The notes: a model not told the origin generated them from the letters alone. DNA of 64,000 bases from Blastomussa wellsi (GCA_947652115.1 OX393563.1:24790838-24854837); one strand, 5' to 3'. Positions 23,201-34,730 are shown, counted from the stretch's first letter. A program made the numbers and translations.

Positions 23201-26200
23201 TACTTTTGACATCTGTTTCAAAGATAATCACCCATATTTGTCGCACTTTTGACTCGAATCAAAAGTTAGACAAAGCCAATTTTTCGTGCCGTGTATACCT
23301 GCCTACCGACCGACCTGGTGTAATTTTGAAGCAATTTAGCCATTCCTTCTCCGAAACACCGGTGCTTTGATCCTCGTCACAATCTTGAATGAAAGCTTGC
23401 TTGCACACTCTTGAGCCTCGCAGACTCCATTTTCCTGTTACAGCCTCCTTGTAGCCAACCAAACCATTTCTGTCACGATCCATTCTTTGAAATCCCCACT
23501 GAAACAAAATTACCGCTGTTATTCCTGGATCGTGATCGATTCTGCTATCGTTGAGCAGCATGCGGTTTGGGGAATCATAAGTTCTTCAAACTCTAATATC
23601 TAGCTACTATTTGTGGATATGATAATGGACTTCAGTTGAAGCTTTCTTGACGTATATTTTAAAAGGTGGACAGAAATTGTAAAAATTGGTATATCAAAAG
23701 AGCAGGGGCTTGGACATCCCCTTCCTGACATGAAAGGTGTTCTTTTGTGGTTTAACTCACCAGCAGAAGCCTCCTTTTGAAATTCCGTTGTTTGATTAGC
23801 CAATATCTAACGTCCGGTCTCGCAAAATTTATGATGTTTAACACACGATGTTGAATATCTTTAACATATCGAGATGGGAGTTTCGACAGTTCATGGCTAG
23901 GGCATCCATTTCCTGTTAAAAAAATAAATATCATGAAAGTAACATCCCTACGTGTGCAGCAGAAAAGATCGTGAGCAGTAAACGTCAATGCTGCAGTGCA
24001 TAGGCGTAGGGGACGGAGGGGGGGGGGGGGGGGCTGCAAGCGGAGTACCATAACTTAAAGGAGCTCGGTCACGGATGACACAGTTTGAAAAGTTTAGCCT
24101 GAATGACAGTCCTTTTCAATATGTCTTCCCCATTCAAAGCCATCCTTGATTCTTTCTAGCTAGTTTGTTGGTACATCTTCGGTGTTTTTCTACCTTAGTA
24201 AACTACTATTTCAAGGTACGTGACAATTTTATACATTACCAAAGTTGATTTTATTCATGGTGACTGCGCCCCCTTTAAAAACACATGCAACTCTTTTTTG
24301 ATGGTCAAAAAGGCTAGCGCGTGCGCCCAATAACGACGACGAAGACGCGTCGCACAACGTTGCGGCCATCCACCTAATACGCAGTCTTGGTTTAGAGCAT
24401 ATATATCTTTGACATTCATGTTGGAAATTCATGTTATGGTCAATTAACAGCTGTCATATCAATATATCCGCTGACCAGTATCACATGACCAGATAGCCGG
24501 CTCAGATTGAGGAATCATCGAGGTCACGTGTTTTTTAAAGTTGACCGCTGACCAGGTATTGGTTTTTCATTGATCTCTGGCTCAGGTCCATTTTTTCTTG
24601 CCTTCTTGCGGGAATTTGGAATTTTTATGGTTTTCTCAGCGGAATTTCTCCAATTAGGGTTGAAATCTTTCTTGAGTAGTTGCACACGCTGGTACTTTTG
24701 ATGAAGGCAATTTCACAAATTGTTAAATAAGAACCCGGTTCTTATGGCAGCAAAAATACGGAGCTCCGCTTTTAGGCTTGGCTAAATCTATAAATTAAAC
24801 TTTTTCTTTCACTGTAAAAATTCGCATAAAAGAACAAATGGATTAATAGCCTCCAGGCTGAAATTTGGTAAAAAGGACATCATATACATAAGAACCAATT
24901 CAGCCTAATAAATTCAACTGGTTCTTCATGATTATTCTCATATATTCTCAAAAGCGTGCCGGAAAATTCTGATATTTGAAATATTTTTCTCGTGGCGTCC
25001 ATTTACGCAACACGTCTCACTTATTTTTAGCTACTCCAACTTTCGATTGATGCCTTGTGAAAAACACCGTGTAGTCATTTTGTTCCTGCTGCGGCATCCA
25101 CGGTTTTTACTGTATATGTTATAGTTACATATTTATCTCTCCTCAGTCGAGTAGAAATCATTTTTAGGCCAGGAATTCGAATGTTGCAGCAGCATTTCCG
25201 AACACGATTAGTGTACTGAAAGGGAAGCTGTGTAAGCGATAGACAAAGTAGAGTAGGAATATACCTATTCGATTCACTAACCGATTTCTCAGAATTCAGA
25301 TTTTTATCATGACTTTTAGGGCAGTTTTTGATTTCCTGCCAAGATCTAGAAAGTAAGATTGTATAATTTTTAGAAATTAAAAATAGTTTCTTGATACTTG
25401 CGTACGATCTCAACAAACTTTGTTACATAAAACGGTATGTTTTGTTACTCCTTCTTTTTAGATAATTCATTCTAGGACCAATTTGAGCTTTGTTTGTTTT
25501 TTTTTTTGTCTTTTTAATGAATATTCCTATAGATTATATTTTACTTTTCATATTGATGACTGCATCACCAGAACCGTTCATGGTAAATAGTTTTGCGCCA
25601 TCGTTAATTATCAAGTTATTAACAAAGTTTTTATTTTTTTTGTAAACAGGCCAAGCCAAGCATGCGAACGTTGTACGTATACATAATACAGCCTACATGC
25701 ATGACCGTACCTAAATCACCTTTGCCCACGTTCTCTTGTGCACGTGTTCGAACAACCTGGAAATATAAATAATGAATTATGACTATAGTTTTTCGGGGAG
25801 CGAAGTACGGGGATGGGCTAGCAAAATCATTCCGGTAGAACGCAATGACCATACATGTACACAACAAGCAGAAATTATGATTCCCTTTTTTAGATTCACT
25901 ACAGTATATTATAAACAGATAACTGGATAAGATAGCAAAAAATATGTCGACATTGTTTTGTTTGGGTATAAGTGCCCAAAAGGTCATCATCGTAATCCTT
26001 TCACTGAAGACATCTTTGGCACCACTCGTGAAATAATTACAAAACAAATCAGGTTCTATTAGGAACGTGAATGCCATGAAAAAGGCAGCACGTCGGACCA
26101 GTTTAAATGGTCTTGGGTACCCGAGACAACCTCCCCATCCCGAGAAAACTTTGGCGAGCGTTCATGAGAAAAAATTGTCCCTGTCAGCTGAATAACAGCC

Positions 26201-27057
26201 GACCCTGTTTGATTATTCATATTTTTTTTAAATGGTCAAATCATCAGTTATCATTCTACTTTGAGTTTCTTTCTTTTATTCGATCGCTGAAGGCACTTGG
26301 CACGCCATGAGTTGTCCGGCCGGGATGCCGGTGGGCGAGCCAAAGTGCTTTATGTATGACCCATCGACCAGGGGTTACGTGACGACTCGTCACGGTCCCC
26401 GATCTGGCTCGCTCCCAAAAAAGAGTTCGCAAACCTTATATAAATTAACTGTTGTTTGAATTTTTCTACAAATTAATTAAGGGTAACTCGGGGGAGGATT
26501 GTCAACGATTACCCAAGAAAATGATCCATTAAAGGGATACTGTCACCATTTTTAGCATGATTTTGGAAATCTCAAAAACATACATCGATCTTCGGAAGCT
26601 GAACAATCAGGTTTTATTTTGTAGAGCAGTGCTCGACAAATGATTACAACCCATTAGGAAGTGAGGATGGCTGCGAGGAGGTTCAAGTTTGGATCGAAAA
26701 TCGTTGACATTTTGCAAAAATGTTTCTGAAGTGTGGACTTTCTTCAAGAAATTGCTTTTAATAATTTAGTTAGAGCTAAATGCCAGATTTTATACATCGT
26801 ACCACATGTCTTTTGGTGTTTACGTGGGGCTTAGTAATACGTTAACATTGCTGATACTCTTAGAATTTTAATTTGGTATTAAATACGTTCCCCATGGCTC
26901 CCACGTGCGAAAATGTTAATACAGTCCCTGACAAGAAACTCAAATAGGCTCTGAGAGAGTAATAGTGTAAAATAATAGTGTAAAATAAATAAATATCTTA
27001 TTTACTTACCACTACCGTTAGCAAAGAGGTAAAGAAAAGAAACTGAATCTTTTGCAT
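14427..27057 (-). CDS. Secreted CILP-like matrix protein with SPARC-type EF-hand domain and Ig domain
   Basis: Ten exons join without phase conflict: 27057-27010, 25756-25711, 23912-23761, 23498-23315, 22889-22584, 20853-20748, 19541-19387, 18542-18231, 17795-17265, 16757-16552 (682 codons). A signal peptide (MQKIQFLFFTSLLTVV) comes first. Next is a SPARC EC-like pair of EF-hands, with loop 1 DRDRNGLVGYKE and loop 2 DEDQSTGVSEKE, plus the C..FIQDC and EWLNCF pattern. A cysteine-rich segment and a carboxypeptidase-regulatory-like fold follow (CQCHCP, IQGRVV). One Ig domain is split over two exons (VNFTCEAD; GFYTCKA). CILP modules complete the readable part (CCCGPRQGE, GKVVGGPNQDPV, SLTDPRNTTDLL, LKTYGILRI). 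The last donor, at 17265, is weak (GTTAAT). Two further pieces, around 15216-14800 and 14725-14427, continue CILP similarity but need frame changes I could not place at good splice sites. The likely role is an extracellular calcium-binding matrix component. Confidence 0.8.
15492..15885. repeat. CAGACAGG-type minisatellite, left block
   Basis: Degenerate tandem array of CAGA, CAGG, CTGA and CAGT tetramers. The long minus-strand ORFs across it, rich in CLSVCLSV and CLPACLS, are products of the repeat and not genes. It lies in an intron of the CILP-like gene. Confidence 0.9.
15893..16048 (+). mobile_element. Penelope-like terminal fragment inserted in minisatellite
   Basis: Carries the same sequence as 20131-20280, from ATTCGCTCCG through CGAAACGTCAGC, GGTGGCCAATTG and AACCCAGTTGATAAAACC to CCCCCTCT. 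It splits the CAGACAGG array, and ACACCGATAGGAGG occurs on both sides, as expected for a target-site duplication. It keeps a degenerate hammerhead-like core (CCGTCGA instead of CCGACGA). Confidence 0.75.
16045..16300. repeat. CAGACAGG-type minisatellite, right block
   Basis: Continuation of the array at 15492-15885 after the inserted Penelope-like fragment. Units here include ACACCGATAGGAAGG repeated several times. Confidence 0.9.
18036..18219. mobile_element. Short MITE-like repeat adjacent to an exon
   Basis: Bounded by GATTTTCACTA and TAGTGAAAAC inverted ends, with GGAGTCGTAAG and CTTACGA words repeated inside in both orientations. It ends about 12 bp from exon 18231-18542 and so lies beside that exon's donor. 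Confidence 0.6.
18971..19324. mobile_element. MITE with CGACGGCAACG terminal inverted repeats
   Basis: Left end reads AGCAAACCACGACGGCAACG. The right end reads CGTTGCCGTCGTCATTGCTT on the reverse complement of the same motif. The element is about 350 bp, has no ORF, and lies in an intron of the CILP-like gene. Confidence 0.65.
20033..20280. mobile_element. Head-to-head inverted Penelope-like termini
   Basis: The left arm (20033-20121) is the near-perfect reverse complement of the right arm (20130-20223). A tail to CCCCCTCT at 20280 follows the right arm. Inverted pairing of termini is a known arrangement for Penelope-like elements, which carry pseudo-LTRs. Both arms contain the GGGCTAACGCTCGAAACGTC block discussed as a possible hammerhead ribozyme. 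Confidence 0.8.
23315..23912 (-). CDS. Exons encoding the SPARC EC-like EF-hand domain
   Basis: Exons 23912-23761 and 23498-23315. The first encodes a helical lead-in (SKLPSRYVKDIQHRVLNII) like the helix that precedes EF-hands in SPARC-family EC domains. The second encodes WGFQRMD, then a canonical 12-residue loop with Asp, Asp, Asn and Glu ligands. A cysteine pair and a second loop follow, then EWLNCF. The tryptophan start, the paired cysteines around EF2 and the EW..CF ending are SPARC/testican hallmarks. The donor CCAG|GTCGGT gives phase 1 and joins directly to the cysteine-rich CILP-side exon. Confidence 0.8.
24018..24034. repeat. Poly-G run
   Basis: About 17 consecutive G in an intron of the CILP-like gene; a possible G-quadruplex or simply a homopolymer tract. 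Confidence 0.8.
24290..24800 (-). repeat. Dispersed repeat, copy A
   Basis: Shares ordered blocks with 58360-58905 in inverted orientation. These include the GCTGACCAG words, the GTCAATT..ACAGCTGTCA block, a CGACGACG-rich stretch next to GCGCACGCGCC, and GCAAAAATACGGAGCTCCGC. No ORF. It is an interspersed repeat of roughly 500 bp whose class is not recognised. Confidence 0.6.
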
Positions 27058-27841
27058 CGTCAACACGTTATTGTGTGCCGGCTGCAGAAATAGCGAGGAT
27101 TGAGACAGTGAACCGTTTACAGCAGGGTAAAATGTCCGTAAAGCGCTGAAACGGAAAGATTTGAAAATGTGCCAAACTAGACTGCAAGAACTCGTGTCAG
27201 GCGAGCAGAACATTGTTATCAATTAGTGCAAGCAGAATCTTGTCACTGAAGATGAGGATTGCTGATAGCTTCACCTCATCAAGTCATAGATATCTCTTTT
27301 TTTACACCCAATCTTTTAAACACCCATAAAAGGCAAGAACACGCGCCCTTTATTTGGCCTTCCACAAGTGCAGGGCAATTCCCCACCAAACAATTTCCCA
27401 CCGCGGCGGGGTGGGGAGGGGAAGGGACGGTTACAGGTAGAAATCAGCCACGCATTACAAAATTCGAAGACGCATTGTTCTCTTGTTTTGCGTGTGCCGA
27501 AGCAAAGCCATTGTTCAGCTAATTAAACCTTTTGTTTTGGAACGTTCGTTTCAGTTGCCGTCGTCGGGGTTTTTTGCCGTCCGTTGGGATTTGTGATTCG
27601 CAGGCTGAGGGGGTCCGTCTCGTTATATAGATCGCCCGTGTTTAAGTGCGGATTCTTCGTTCATTTTTGTTGTTGTATGTTGTCTAATTTATAATCTCAA
27701 ACAAACAGGTTATGAAGAAGGTATAATCACACGATTACTGTTTTAAACCAATTGGCGCGGTACTCGTTTAGTGGCCCATCAGGCCAGACTTTATCCACAT
27801 TTTCGTAGCACCAAGCGACAAGGGGTATTCCCCCACGCACT

Positions 27842-28528
27842 TACCGTAAATCCTCGAATAAGCGCCGCACCTGGGCCCACCAATTTAATAAGCGCCGCCC
27901 TCGAATAAGCGCCGCACCTGCTATGTGTTCATGTTTTTCCTTTATTTTAATACTGGTTAAATAATAAATTTTTGTACATCTCTAGTACGTGACTCACTTC
28001 ATTCTCTTCAGGCAGGATTCTACCTGAAAGCTGTTTTTTCCGTCATTTAAAGTGGGCTTAAAGCGCATATCTCGTTTGCGTTTCAAGGAATGCCAAAACC
28101 CGTCATTCACCTCACTAGTAAATGTTTTGTGATGTTTTGTAAATTTTTGGATGATTTTTGGGTATATTTGGGAGAAGAGAGTTTTTCTTAAAAGAGGAGA
28201 AAAATTTGGAGAAATAGGAAATAATGAAGATTTAATGAAGCTTAAATATTAGATTTCAAGTTTAAAATCAGAATATGCACACCCAAACAGCCCCCCTACT
28301 AAACTGGTTGCTCCTGGGTGGGGTTCAACTGTCTGTGAGTGTTTCAAAACCATTTTTCCTTTTATACAATCTATAAACCTCCCAACATTTCATTGAAATT
28401 GAGGTAGAATCCTTCCTTAACGTTATAACTCACTTGTTTTAAATAAGAGCCGCACCCCGAATTAGCGCCGCACCAAAATCTCGGTGAAATTAATAAGCAC
28501 CGCGGCGCTTGATCGAGGATTTACGGTA
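27842..28528. mobile_element. Non-autonomous DNA transposon with 25-bp inverted termini
   Basis: Left end is TACCGTAAATCCTCGAATAA. The right end is the inverted GATCGAGGATTTACGGTA. Both ends carry subterminal repeats of AATAAGCGCCGCACC. Length is 687 bp with no transposase, so it needs a transposase supplied elsewhere. Confidence 0.8.
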
Positions 28529-28529
28529 C

Positions 28530-28740
28530 CCTCATAGGATGCTTGCCATCGTATAGTTACTCCAGCATTAAATGCGCTGGTATGTATACCCATTATACGT
28601 GACTGTGTGAACCCATGATACTTTGAGTAGTGTGTCCTGCCCAAGAATATAGGAGTCACAAAGCAGTGTCCTGGGCAGAGCTCGAATCCGGAACGCTCGA
28701 CCCGAAGTCCAGCGAACTAAATATTAGGTCACCTCGCCTG
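28530..28740 (-). mobile_element. tRNA-derived SINE-like unit
   Basis: On the minus strand it starts GGCGAGGTGACCTAATATTT (box A-like) and continues to GGATTCGAGCTC (box B-like). The CCTGGGCAGGACAC tail word is typical of animal tRNA-SINEs. It abuts the MITE at 27842-28528. No intact tRNA cloverleaf was confirmed. Confidence 0.45.
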
Positions 28741-30566
28741 TAGTCATTTAGTGTATAAATGAAAAATGACTAGGGGGGGGTGTGGGGGTAAGATAAGAAG
28801 GGAGGAGCGACTAGAACGCTTTCATACACGTATAGTTTTCGTTTTTTCGCCATATTATAACTGAACTTAGAGTGCGTTTAGTTTTTCATTTGTTTTCATT
28901 CTTTTACTGAATCAAGCCAGCGTAGTATTTAGCGAAATAGTCAAAGGGGCATTGATGCAGTGATTTTGGAGTGTTAAAGTTAATTCTTTGTTAAATTAAA
29001 GTAATAACTTGATACCAGTTTGCTCGTACAAAAATGGCTCCTGCAGAATTGCGAAGAAAATATCAAATGAAAAAAAAAATAACAAACTACATGTGATTAA
29101 CATTTTAAGGTGCTTTCTAGCTGTTCGCATTTCTCGCATGTTCTCTTTACGCAAATTCAGTGCTTTACAAGATAACACTTCTCAGCCAAGAAATTTTTTA
29201 ATAAATTTAGCAATGAATGAGCAAAGTTACTGCGCGACCTTTATTCCTATAAAACATATGCGTAATACCTGCAAACTAGCTTCTGAACTGTGGCAGCCCT
29301 CGAACCTTTAACTCTTTAAAAGCTCCCAAATACACAAATTGCATTCAGAAGTTGACATGGCAAGTTATTGAACAACTGACACCGACTTTGGAGAACGTAA
29401 AACTACGTTCATTTCAAACTTATATCTGGCTTTTTCAATTTGCCACGTTTATACGGAGGAAGGGCGAAGGCACTCGGTCGAAACGTATTTTATAAGTTTA
29501 TTATAAACGTTGTTTCACGTTCACCAAAGTCATTGATATTTTTATCTGAGAGAATGCCCGCGTGCTCATTGGACGAGAACAATGGTCGATGAGACTTCAT
29601 ACAATAACCGAGAAACTGCGCGCGTTGTAATTGGTTAATAACTAATGGCTATTATCTATTACAGGACAACCGCATAGGCGACGTCACTACTCGGTGTCAC
29701 TTGTGGACATGATCAGAGTTCATAGTCTATGTCAGTGTTGTCGACAAAGTTTTTGGAGACTCAGGACAAAAACAGAAAGAAAAAGTTCAGCTCAATTACA
29801 AACGGCTTAGATGATAAACAAACTGTCTAATATCATTAACTTGAGAGACATTTAACTCGGCTACATAAGCTTGAAGACAGTTAAGAGGCTACTAGCTGTG
29901 CATGACGTCATCAGTCCATCATTCAGTTGATGAGAGCGCTCGTGGCAGACCTATTCGCCCTTTTCGTTCTTCCGTAGCAAAATCGTCTATGCACAAAGTT
30001 GCCTTCCAGCAATTGGAAATCATTTTACGAGTCTCCATTTTCCTCATCTAGGTATATTATAAGTCAAAAATATCTTCAGTTATCCATCGTAAACAGAGTT
30101 ATACGTTACGTCCACGAAAAAGAAATAAAATTGGCGTTGTGTAAGCTAGGGCGGCTCTAGAGGTGTGTTCCGTCGAATCTGATTCCCCACAAAATTCAAG
30201 TTTCACTAATTTCTTGGTTTTCCATTAATCGCTGCCATGGAACGTTTGATAGTCAATCAGAATTTTTTTCACCACGCGTTCATGCACGCCAGATGCAACC
30301 AACGATCAACTGTCTCTTACTTTGAATTCGCACTAGCATTTCTTACCATTGGATACTAAGCTGGTTACTCATGGTCAAAACGTAGTTTTAACGTCAAAAC
30401 TCTGTCCCCAAACTTCCGTCGTGTATTCTGGAACCAAATTGTTTACCAGAAAAGATTTGCAATTTGTAGACAATGCTCAGGAAGTACTTTCTATGCCCCA
30501 ACCGCGTAATGAATTTGCCACCTGCAGCGTCCTTGTTCGACCGACTCGTTGGTATTCAAGCCGACT

Positions 30567-33500
30567 TTAAATAAGTGACGGAAGCTCAACATCGTCGCCA
30601 ATCAGAACAAACGGTGCCCATTGACTCACTTTGCAGTACCACTGACTTCCTCTCATCCATTTCATGGTATTGTGAAGAGATTCACTGGCACTCTCGCCAC
30701 AAACCAGACGCTCATAGAATTGCTTCATGAACTCCATCGTTGCTCTGTCTTCAACAGCCCACAGAGACACCAACACAGAGCGTGCACCAGAACCTAAGAA
30801 CGCTCGAGCAATTCCAACAACTCCTTCAGCTCTGATTTGTCCGCGTCCACTATGACAACAGCTAAGAATCACCAGCTTAGCACGCAGTTGGACGTTTGAT
30901 ACGTCAGCCATGGTCAACATGAAATCTTCTTTTTCGGGGACTTTATTTCCATAACGTATGCTAGGTGCAAGACATATTTCTCCACTTTCAGCGTTACCGT
31001 GTGCCGCAATGTGGATTAGACTCGCTGAGTTGATTTCCTGCAACACAGCCTGTTTGGTGGCTTGTTTTCCCGTCAAGACTATTGAGGACTCGATATTCAG
31101 CAAATGTCCAATCATCTCTGCCTCTTGTTTGGCAGACGACAGTCTAGAGACGTATTCCTTCCTCCCGTTGATAAAGACTACTCCAACATCAGGATCTCCA
31201 ACAATCAGCGCACCAGTCTCACTATGGTAATTGGCTGGACATTCTTGGATGAGCTTCAGAGTTGTCAAAGATGGAATGACCCGGACCTTTTATGCTTCAG
31301 AAAGTGGTTTTCCATTTTCGTCCTCTAGGGCCGCTACTGGTATCCTGTGCAGTAATCCTTCGGGCACTACAATGAGTTCAGAGCCTCTAAGTAGGTCTTC
31401 CACAGGAGTGACTATCATTTTGTACCATAGCCGAAGGGATGTATCGCTCGTACTGTCGAGCATAACCTCCTCGTCACTATCATCGTCTTCTTCTAAAATG
31501 CATTTATGTTGGTAATTTTCGCTTTCCTCTGTTTTGCTTGCTTCAAACCTCAACAACGATCTGTCCTCGATGTCAACACCCCGTCCAAACTTGTACTGTG
31601 CATATGTTACATCTAGCATGGATTCAAACAGGGTTTCCACATTCACGCCTTTGATACGCTGGGTAACTTCTTCCAACGTGTCCTTTGATACTTTCCTAAA
31701 TACGACCTTCTGATTTGGTCTCATCACCCAGAAGAAAAGCTCGTGTACGTGATAAGAGAGAAAAAGAACAGTACAGTCGTTTTTCAGTGGCATTGTTTCA
31801 ATATCAGAAATTCTCAGTTCTCCGTGGCCACCTTCTTGGACGAAGTACTGTTTTAACATCAAATCTGCAAGGCCTCTAGCACGGCCTAGTTCGGCCGTGT
31901 GCAGGGCTTTGTTTACATTCCCCTTTTCTTGGCATAATAGGCAAACGAGTAGCTTGTAAGGGAAAATGGTTCTGTCACTGAAAGAGACTTTAAAATGATC
32001 TTTGTCGCCAAGAAGGCTTCGGACGCTCTCGTACATGTCAATGCTTTCTGACAAATAATGCAACGCTTTGGAAATGTCTCCCTTCCAGGCAAGACACAGA
32101 CCTAATTTGGCACAAGCCATGCCTTGCCCATTCTTGTCACCTATTTCTTTAGTAATTTCAAAAGCCTTCTGGTGATTTTCTATTGCCAATGTATACTCGC
32201 CAATAGACTCATACACGGCACCAAGGTTTCCGTAGCAGTCACCTTCTCCATATTTATCGCCAATTTCCTTGTGGATGTCAAGGGCTCTCTTGCTGTTTTC
32301 TACAGATTTTGTGTATTCCCCTTGAAGGCGAAATAAATAGGCAAGACTTCTGTATTGTGTTCCTTCCTCCTTCTTCATATTGAGCTCTGTAGCTAATAGA
32401 AGTGCCGTCTGAATATACGTCAGAGCTTTGTCATAATCACCACGGGCCGTATACGCTGTCCCGATATTCCCGTACAGAATTGTCTCCGATGACCTATCTT
32501 CGATCCTGACGCTCATCTCAAGAGCTTCTTCATAGCTCTTGACAGCTTCGGTGTGTTCACCAAGACAATGGTAAACATTTCCAAGGTTACCGTAACTACT
32601 GACCAAACCAACCTGGTCTCCGGTTTCTTTTCTGAGTTGCAGCGCTTTTTCGTGATACTGTAGGGCCTTGGAATAATCGCTTAGCGATTGATAGGCTGCT
32701 CCGATGTTTGTGTAGTCGCCGCATTCGTTACGCTTGTCCCCTATATTTTTCCTGATCTGAAGTGCCTTGTTATGATATTCTATGGCTTTTAAGTACTCGC
32801 CTCTAGAGTGGAAAACCACGCCAAGATTTCCATAGTTCACTCCTTCTCCCTTTTTGTCCTTAAGATCCAGATGGATTTGCAGAGCTTTCCCGTGATGCTC
32901 TGCAGCTTGATCGTATCGACCAATAGCATGGTAAACAGTACCAAGGTTACCAAGGTGCGTTGCTTCGCCACGTTTGTCTCCGATTCTTTGCCTTATTTCA
33001 AGAGCCTTTGTATGACATTCAATGGCTATTGAAAACTCACTTAGTCGTGCATAAGCAGATCCTAAATTACCAAGAGACACAGCCTCCTGTTTCACATCTC
33101 TGATCTCCCTTGAAATTTGAAGAGCGTTCTCGTGGCATTCTTTTGCTTTCGTGTATTCCCCAAGAGAATCGTAAAGAACCCCAAGATTACTTTCATGTCT
33201 TCGTTGTTCTTGTCTGTCTCCAATTACTTTGCTTATCCCAAGTGCTCTTACCTGATAAAGTTCACCTTTTTTAAATTTACCCAAAGACGAGCAAAACTCT
33301 GCAAGACTACCAGCGTTTCTGCATTCCCCGCGTAGGTCTCCTATTTGGCGTTTCAGGAGAATAGCTTTCTCGTAATATCCAATGGCTTTCTCTGACGCAC
33401 CAAGACTTTTGTGCACATCGCCAATATTATTATAGTCTTGCGCCTCTGCTCTAAAGTCACCAAGTTCGTTGTTAATTTCTTGTGACTTCTTGTGATATTC

Positions 33501-34022
33501 CAGGGATCTGGAATACTCTCCCAGGCACTGGTAAGCGCTTCCAAGATTACCATTGTTGATACTCTCTTCTCGTCTGTTTCCAATCACTCGGCTGATTTCA
33601 ATCGCATTATAAGAACATTCAATGGCCTTTACGTACTCCCCAGCTTTGAGATACGCACTTCCAAGGTTGCCATAATTCGTGCATTCTCCTTTTGCGTTTC
33701 CCATTTCTTTAGCGAGTTCTAGAGCCTTGTCATAGCAGTCGATGGCGCTTGGTAAGTCACGTGTGAAGTAATACGCCGTTCCAAGCCTACTATAAACAAA
33801 CAACGTTAGCTGCTTATGCACACTGAGAAGCACTTGTATCGTGTTCGTCCCATCACTGTTTAAGATCACCAAGCACTCTTTAAATACTGCAATGGCCTTG
33901 TCATATCTATAGGTGTTGAGGAGAAATATCGCAATAGTGATACCGACGGTTAAGACGTCTAGGTACTCTTCGACACTTTCCATTCTTGTACAGCTATCTG
34001 TAGAAGTAATGTGCCAATACAT
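30567..34022 (-). pseudogene. TTC28-like TPR-CHAT protein interrupted by one in-frame stop
   Basis: A single open stretch encodes about 15 TPR units of 40 residues. The repeats (YGNLGSAY..GEY..AIE.H.KALEI...IGDK.GE) run from roughly residue 60 to 660. An acidic linker and the start of a CHAT domain (VVPEGLLHRIPVAALEDENG) follow. A TAA at 31290-31292 interrupts the frame after LSEA. The same frame continues immediately with KVRVIPSLTTLKLI. It then covers the rest of CHAT, including the catalytic pair in IAAHGN and LSCCHSG, to a stop at 30567-30569. Related proteins usually have an aromatic residue at the interrupted position, so one substitution could explain it. An in-frame TGA directly precedes the ATG at 34022, and no introns are visible. 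CHAT domains are caspase-like peptidases; TPR arrays bind proteins. It may be a recent pseudogene, an allele or a sequencing error. Confidence 0.8.
31290..31292 (-). other. In-frame TAA inside the TPR-CHAT gene
   Basis: The codon lies between LSEA and KVRVIPSL with no frame change on either side. It leaves a 910-residue TPR product and separates it from the C-terminal 233-plus residues that carry the CHAT catalytic histidine and cysteine. Confidence 0.9.
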
Positions 34023-34373
34023 TCAATAAGATATTGTGTATGTGAACCCACCTTTCGTTAACTGCACGAATTTTATGTTAAGATAAAGTGTAGGCAAAAA
34101 TAAGTGAAAGAGCGCGTTGCTCGAGCGGCGAGGCCACGAGCTACTGGTAGCACGGTTATCTCTAGCGCCTTACCAGGAAGGCGGGAAATGGAGATTGGGG
34201 GAAAGCAAATGGGGGAGGGATTGATGGGGGTGGAGGGAAGGCAAGGAGGGAGAGACGGAAAAGAAGAATAGAGAAGGAGAGGTACGAATGTAGCGAAAGG
34301 AGCAGGCCGCTCGAGAAGGGCGGACGGAGGGGCGTGTAAAGAATGCACAATCCGTTACAGACTATATAATTTG

Positions 34374-34730
34374 GTTTTATCAACTGGGTTGATAATGTCA
34401 ATTGGCCACCGTAAAGAGATTCAAGAGCTGACGTTTCCAGCGTTAGCCCTTCGTCGGAGTGAATCAAGGAATTGTGCGTCGTGTGTTTTTTTATATACAG
34501 AAAGATGGAGCTTCGCTATTGGCTGGTGCCTGGTAACGTGAAAACAACGGAATAAATTAGTTGAATGAAAAGCGTTCGTTGATACCGTGAGGATTAAGAG
34601 TGCCGAATTGAAAAATAATTTTTTGTTTTAGAGTTTTACGGCTTTCCGTGTTTCCTTGTTGAAGAGAAAGGCCGCAGACTGCCATATGTTGCTTAGAATG
34701 ATTTGCGAGATTGAAGTGTCTCGCGACCGA
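34374..34730 (-). mobile_element. Penelope-like element 3' end, truncated copy
   Basis: Minus-strand copy of the final part of the element at 36501-37122. It encodes the last residues of the GIY-YIG ORF (NHSKQHMAVCGLSL, then LNPHGINERFSFN, stop). It then carries the terminal block with CGTTAGCCCTTCGTC and the AACCCAGTTGATAAAACC end. It is 5'-truncated at the codons for RHF. Confidence 0.8.

Larger units (their letters stand above)
27058..30566. other. Intergenic region 5' of the CILP-like gene
   Basis: Upstream of the CILP-like start codon and downstream of the TPR-CHAT stop codon. It contains the MITE at 27842-28528 and a SINE-like unit at 28530-28740. A GAAGGCACTCGGTCGAAACG block near 29470 resembles the hammerhead-like core of the Penelope-like termini. 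I see no supported gene, and the open frames are short and family-less. Confidence 0.5.

Noticed and set aside
28670..28740. Functional tRNA gene
   Set aside because: Box A- and B-like words are present, but a full cloverleaf with proper acceptor pairing was not found. SINE origin fits better.
29009..29311. 100-residue plus-strand ORF
   Set aside because: No domain, an overlapping antisense ORF, no splice context, and lysine- and asparagine-rich composition expected of AT-rich DNA.
29440..29540. Second hammerhead-like block (GAAGGCACTCGGTCGAAACG)
   Set aside because: Only the GAAAC part and a weak stem match, and no CUGANGA-like element is in place. Recorded only as a resemblance.
31290..31292. 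Readthrough or selenocysteine recoding at the TPR-CHAT stop
   Set aside because: The codon is TAA, not TGA, and no recoding structure is evident. A nonsense mutation or base error is simpler.
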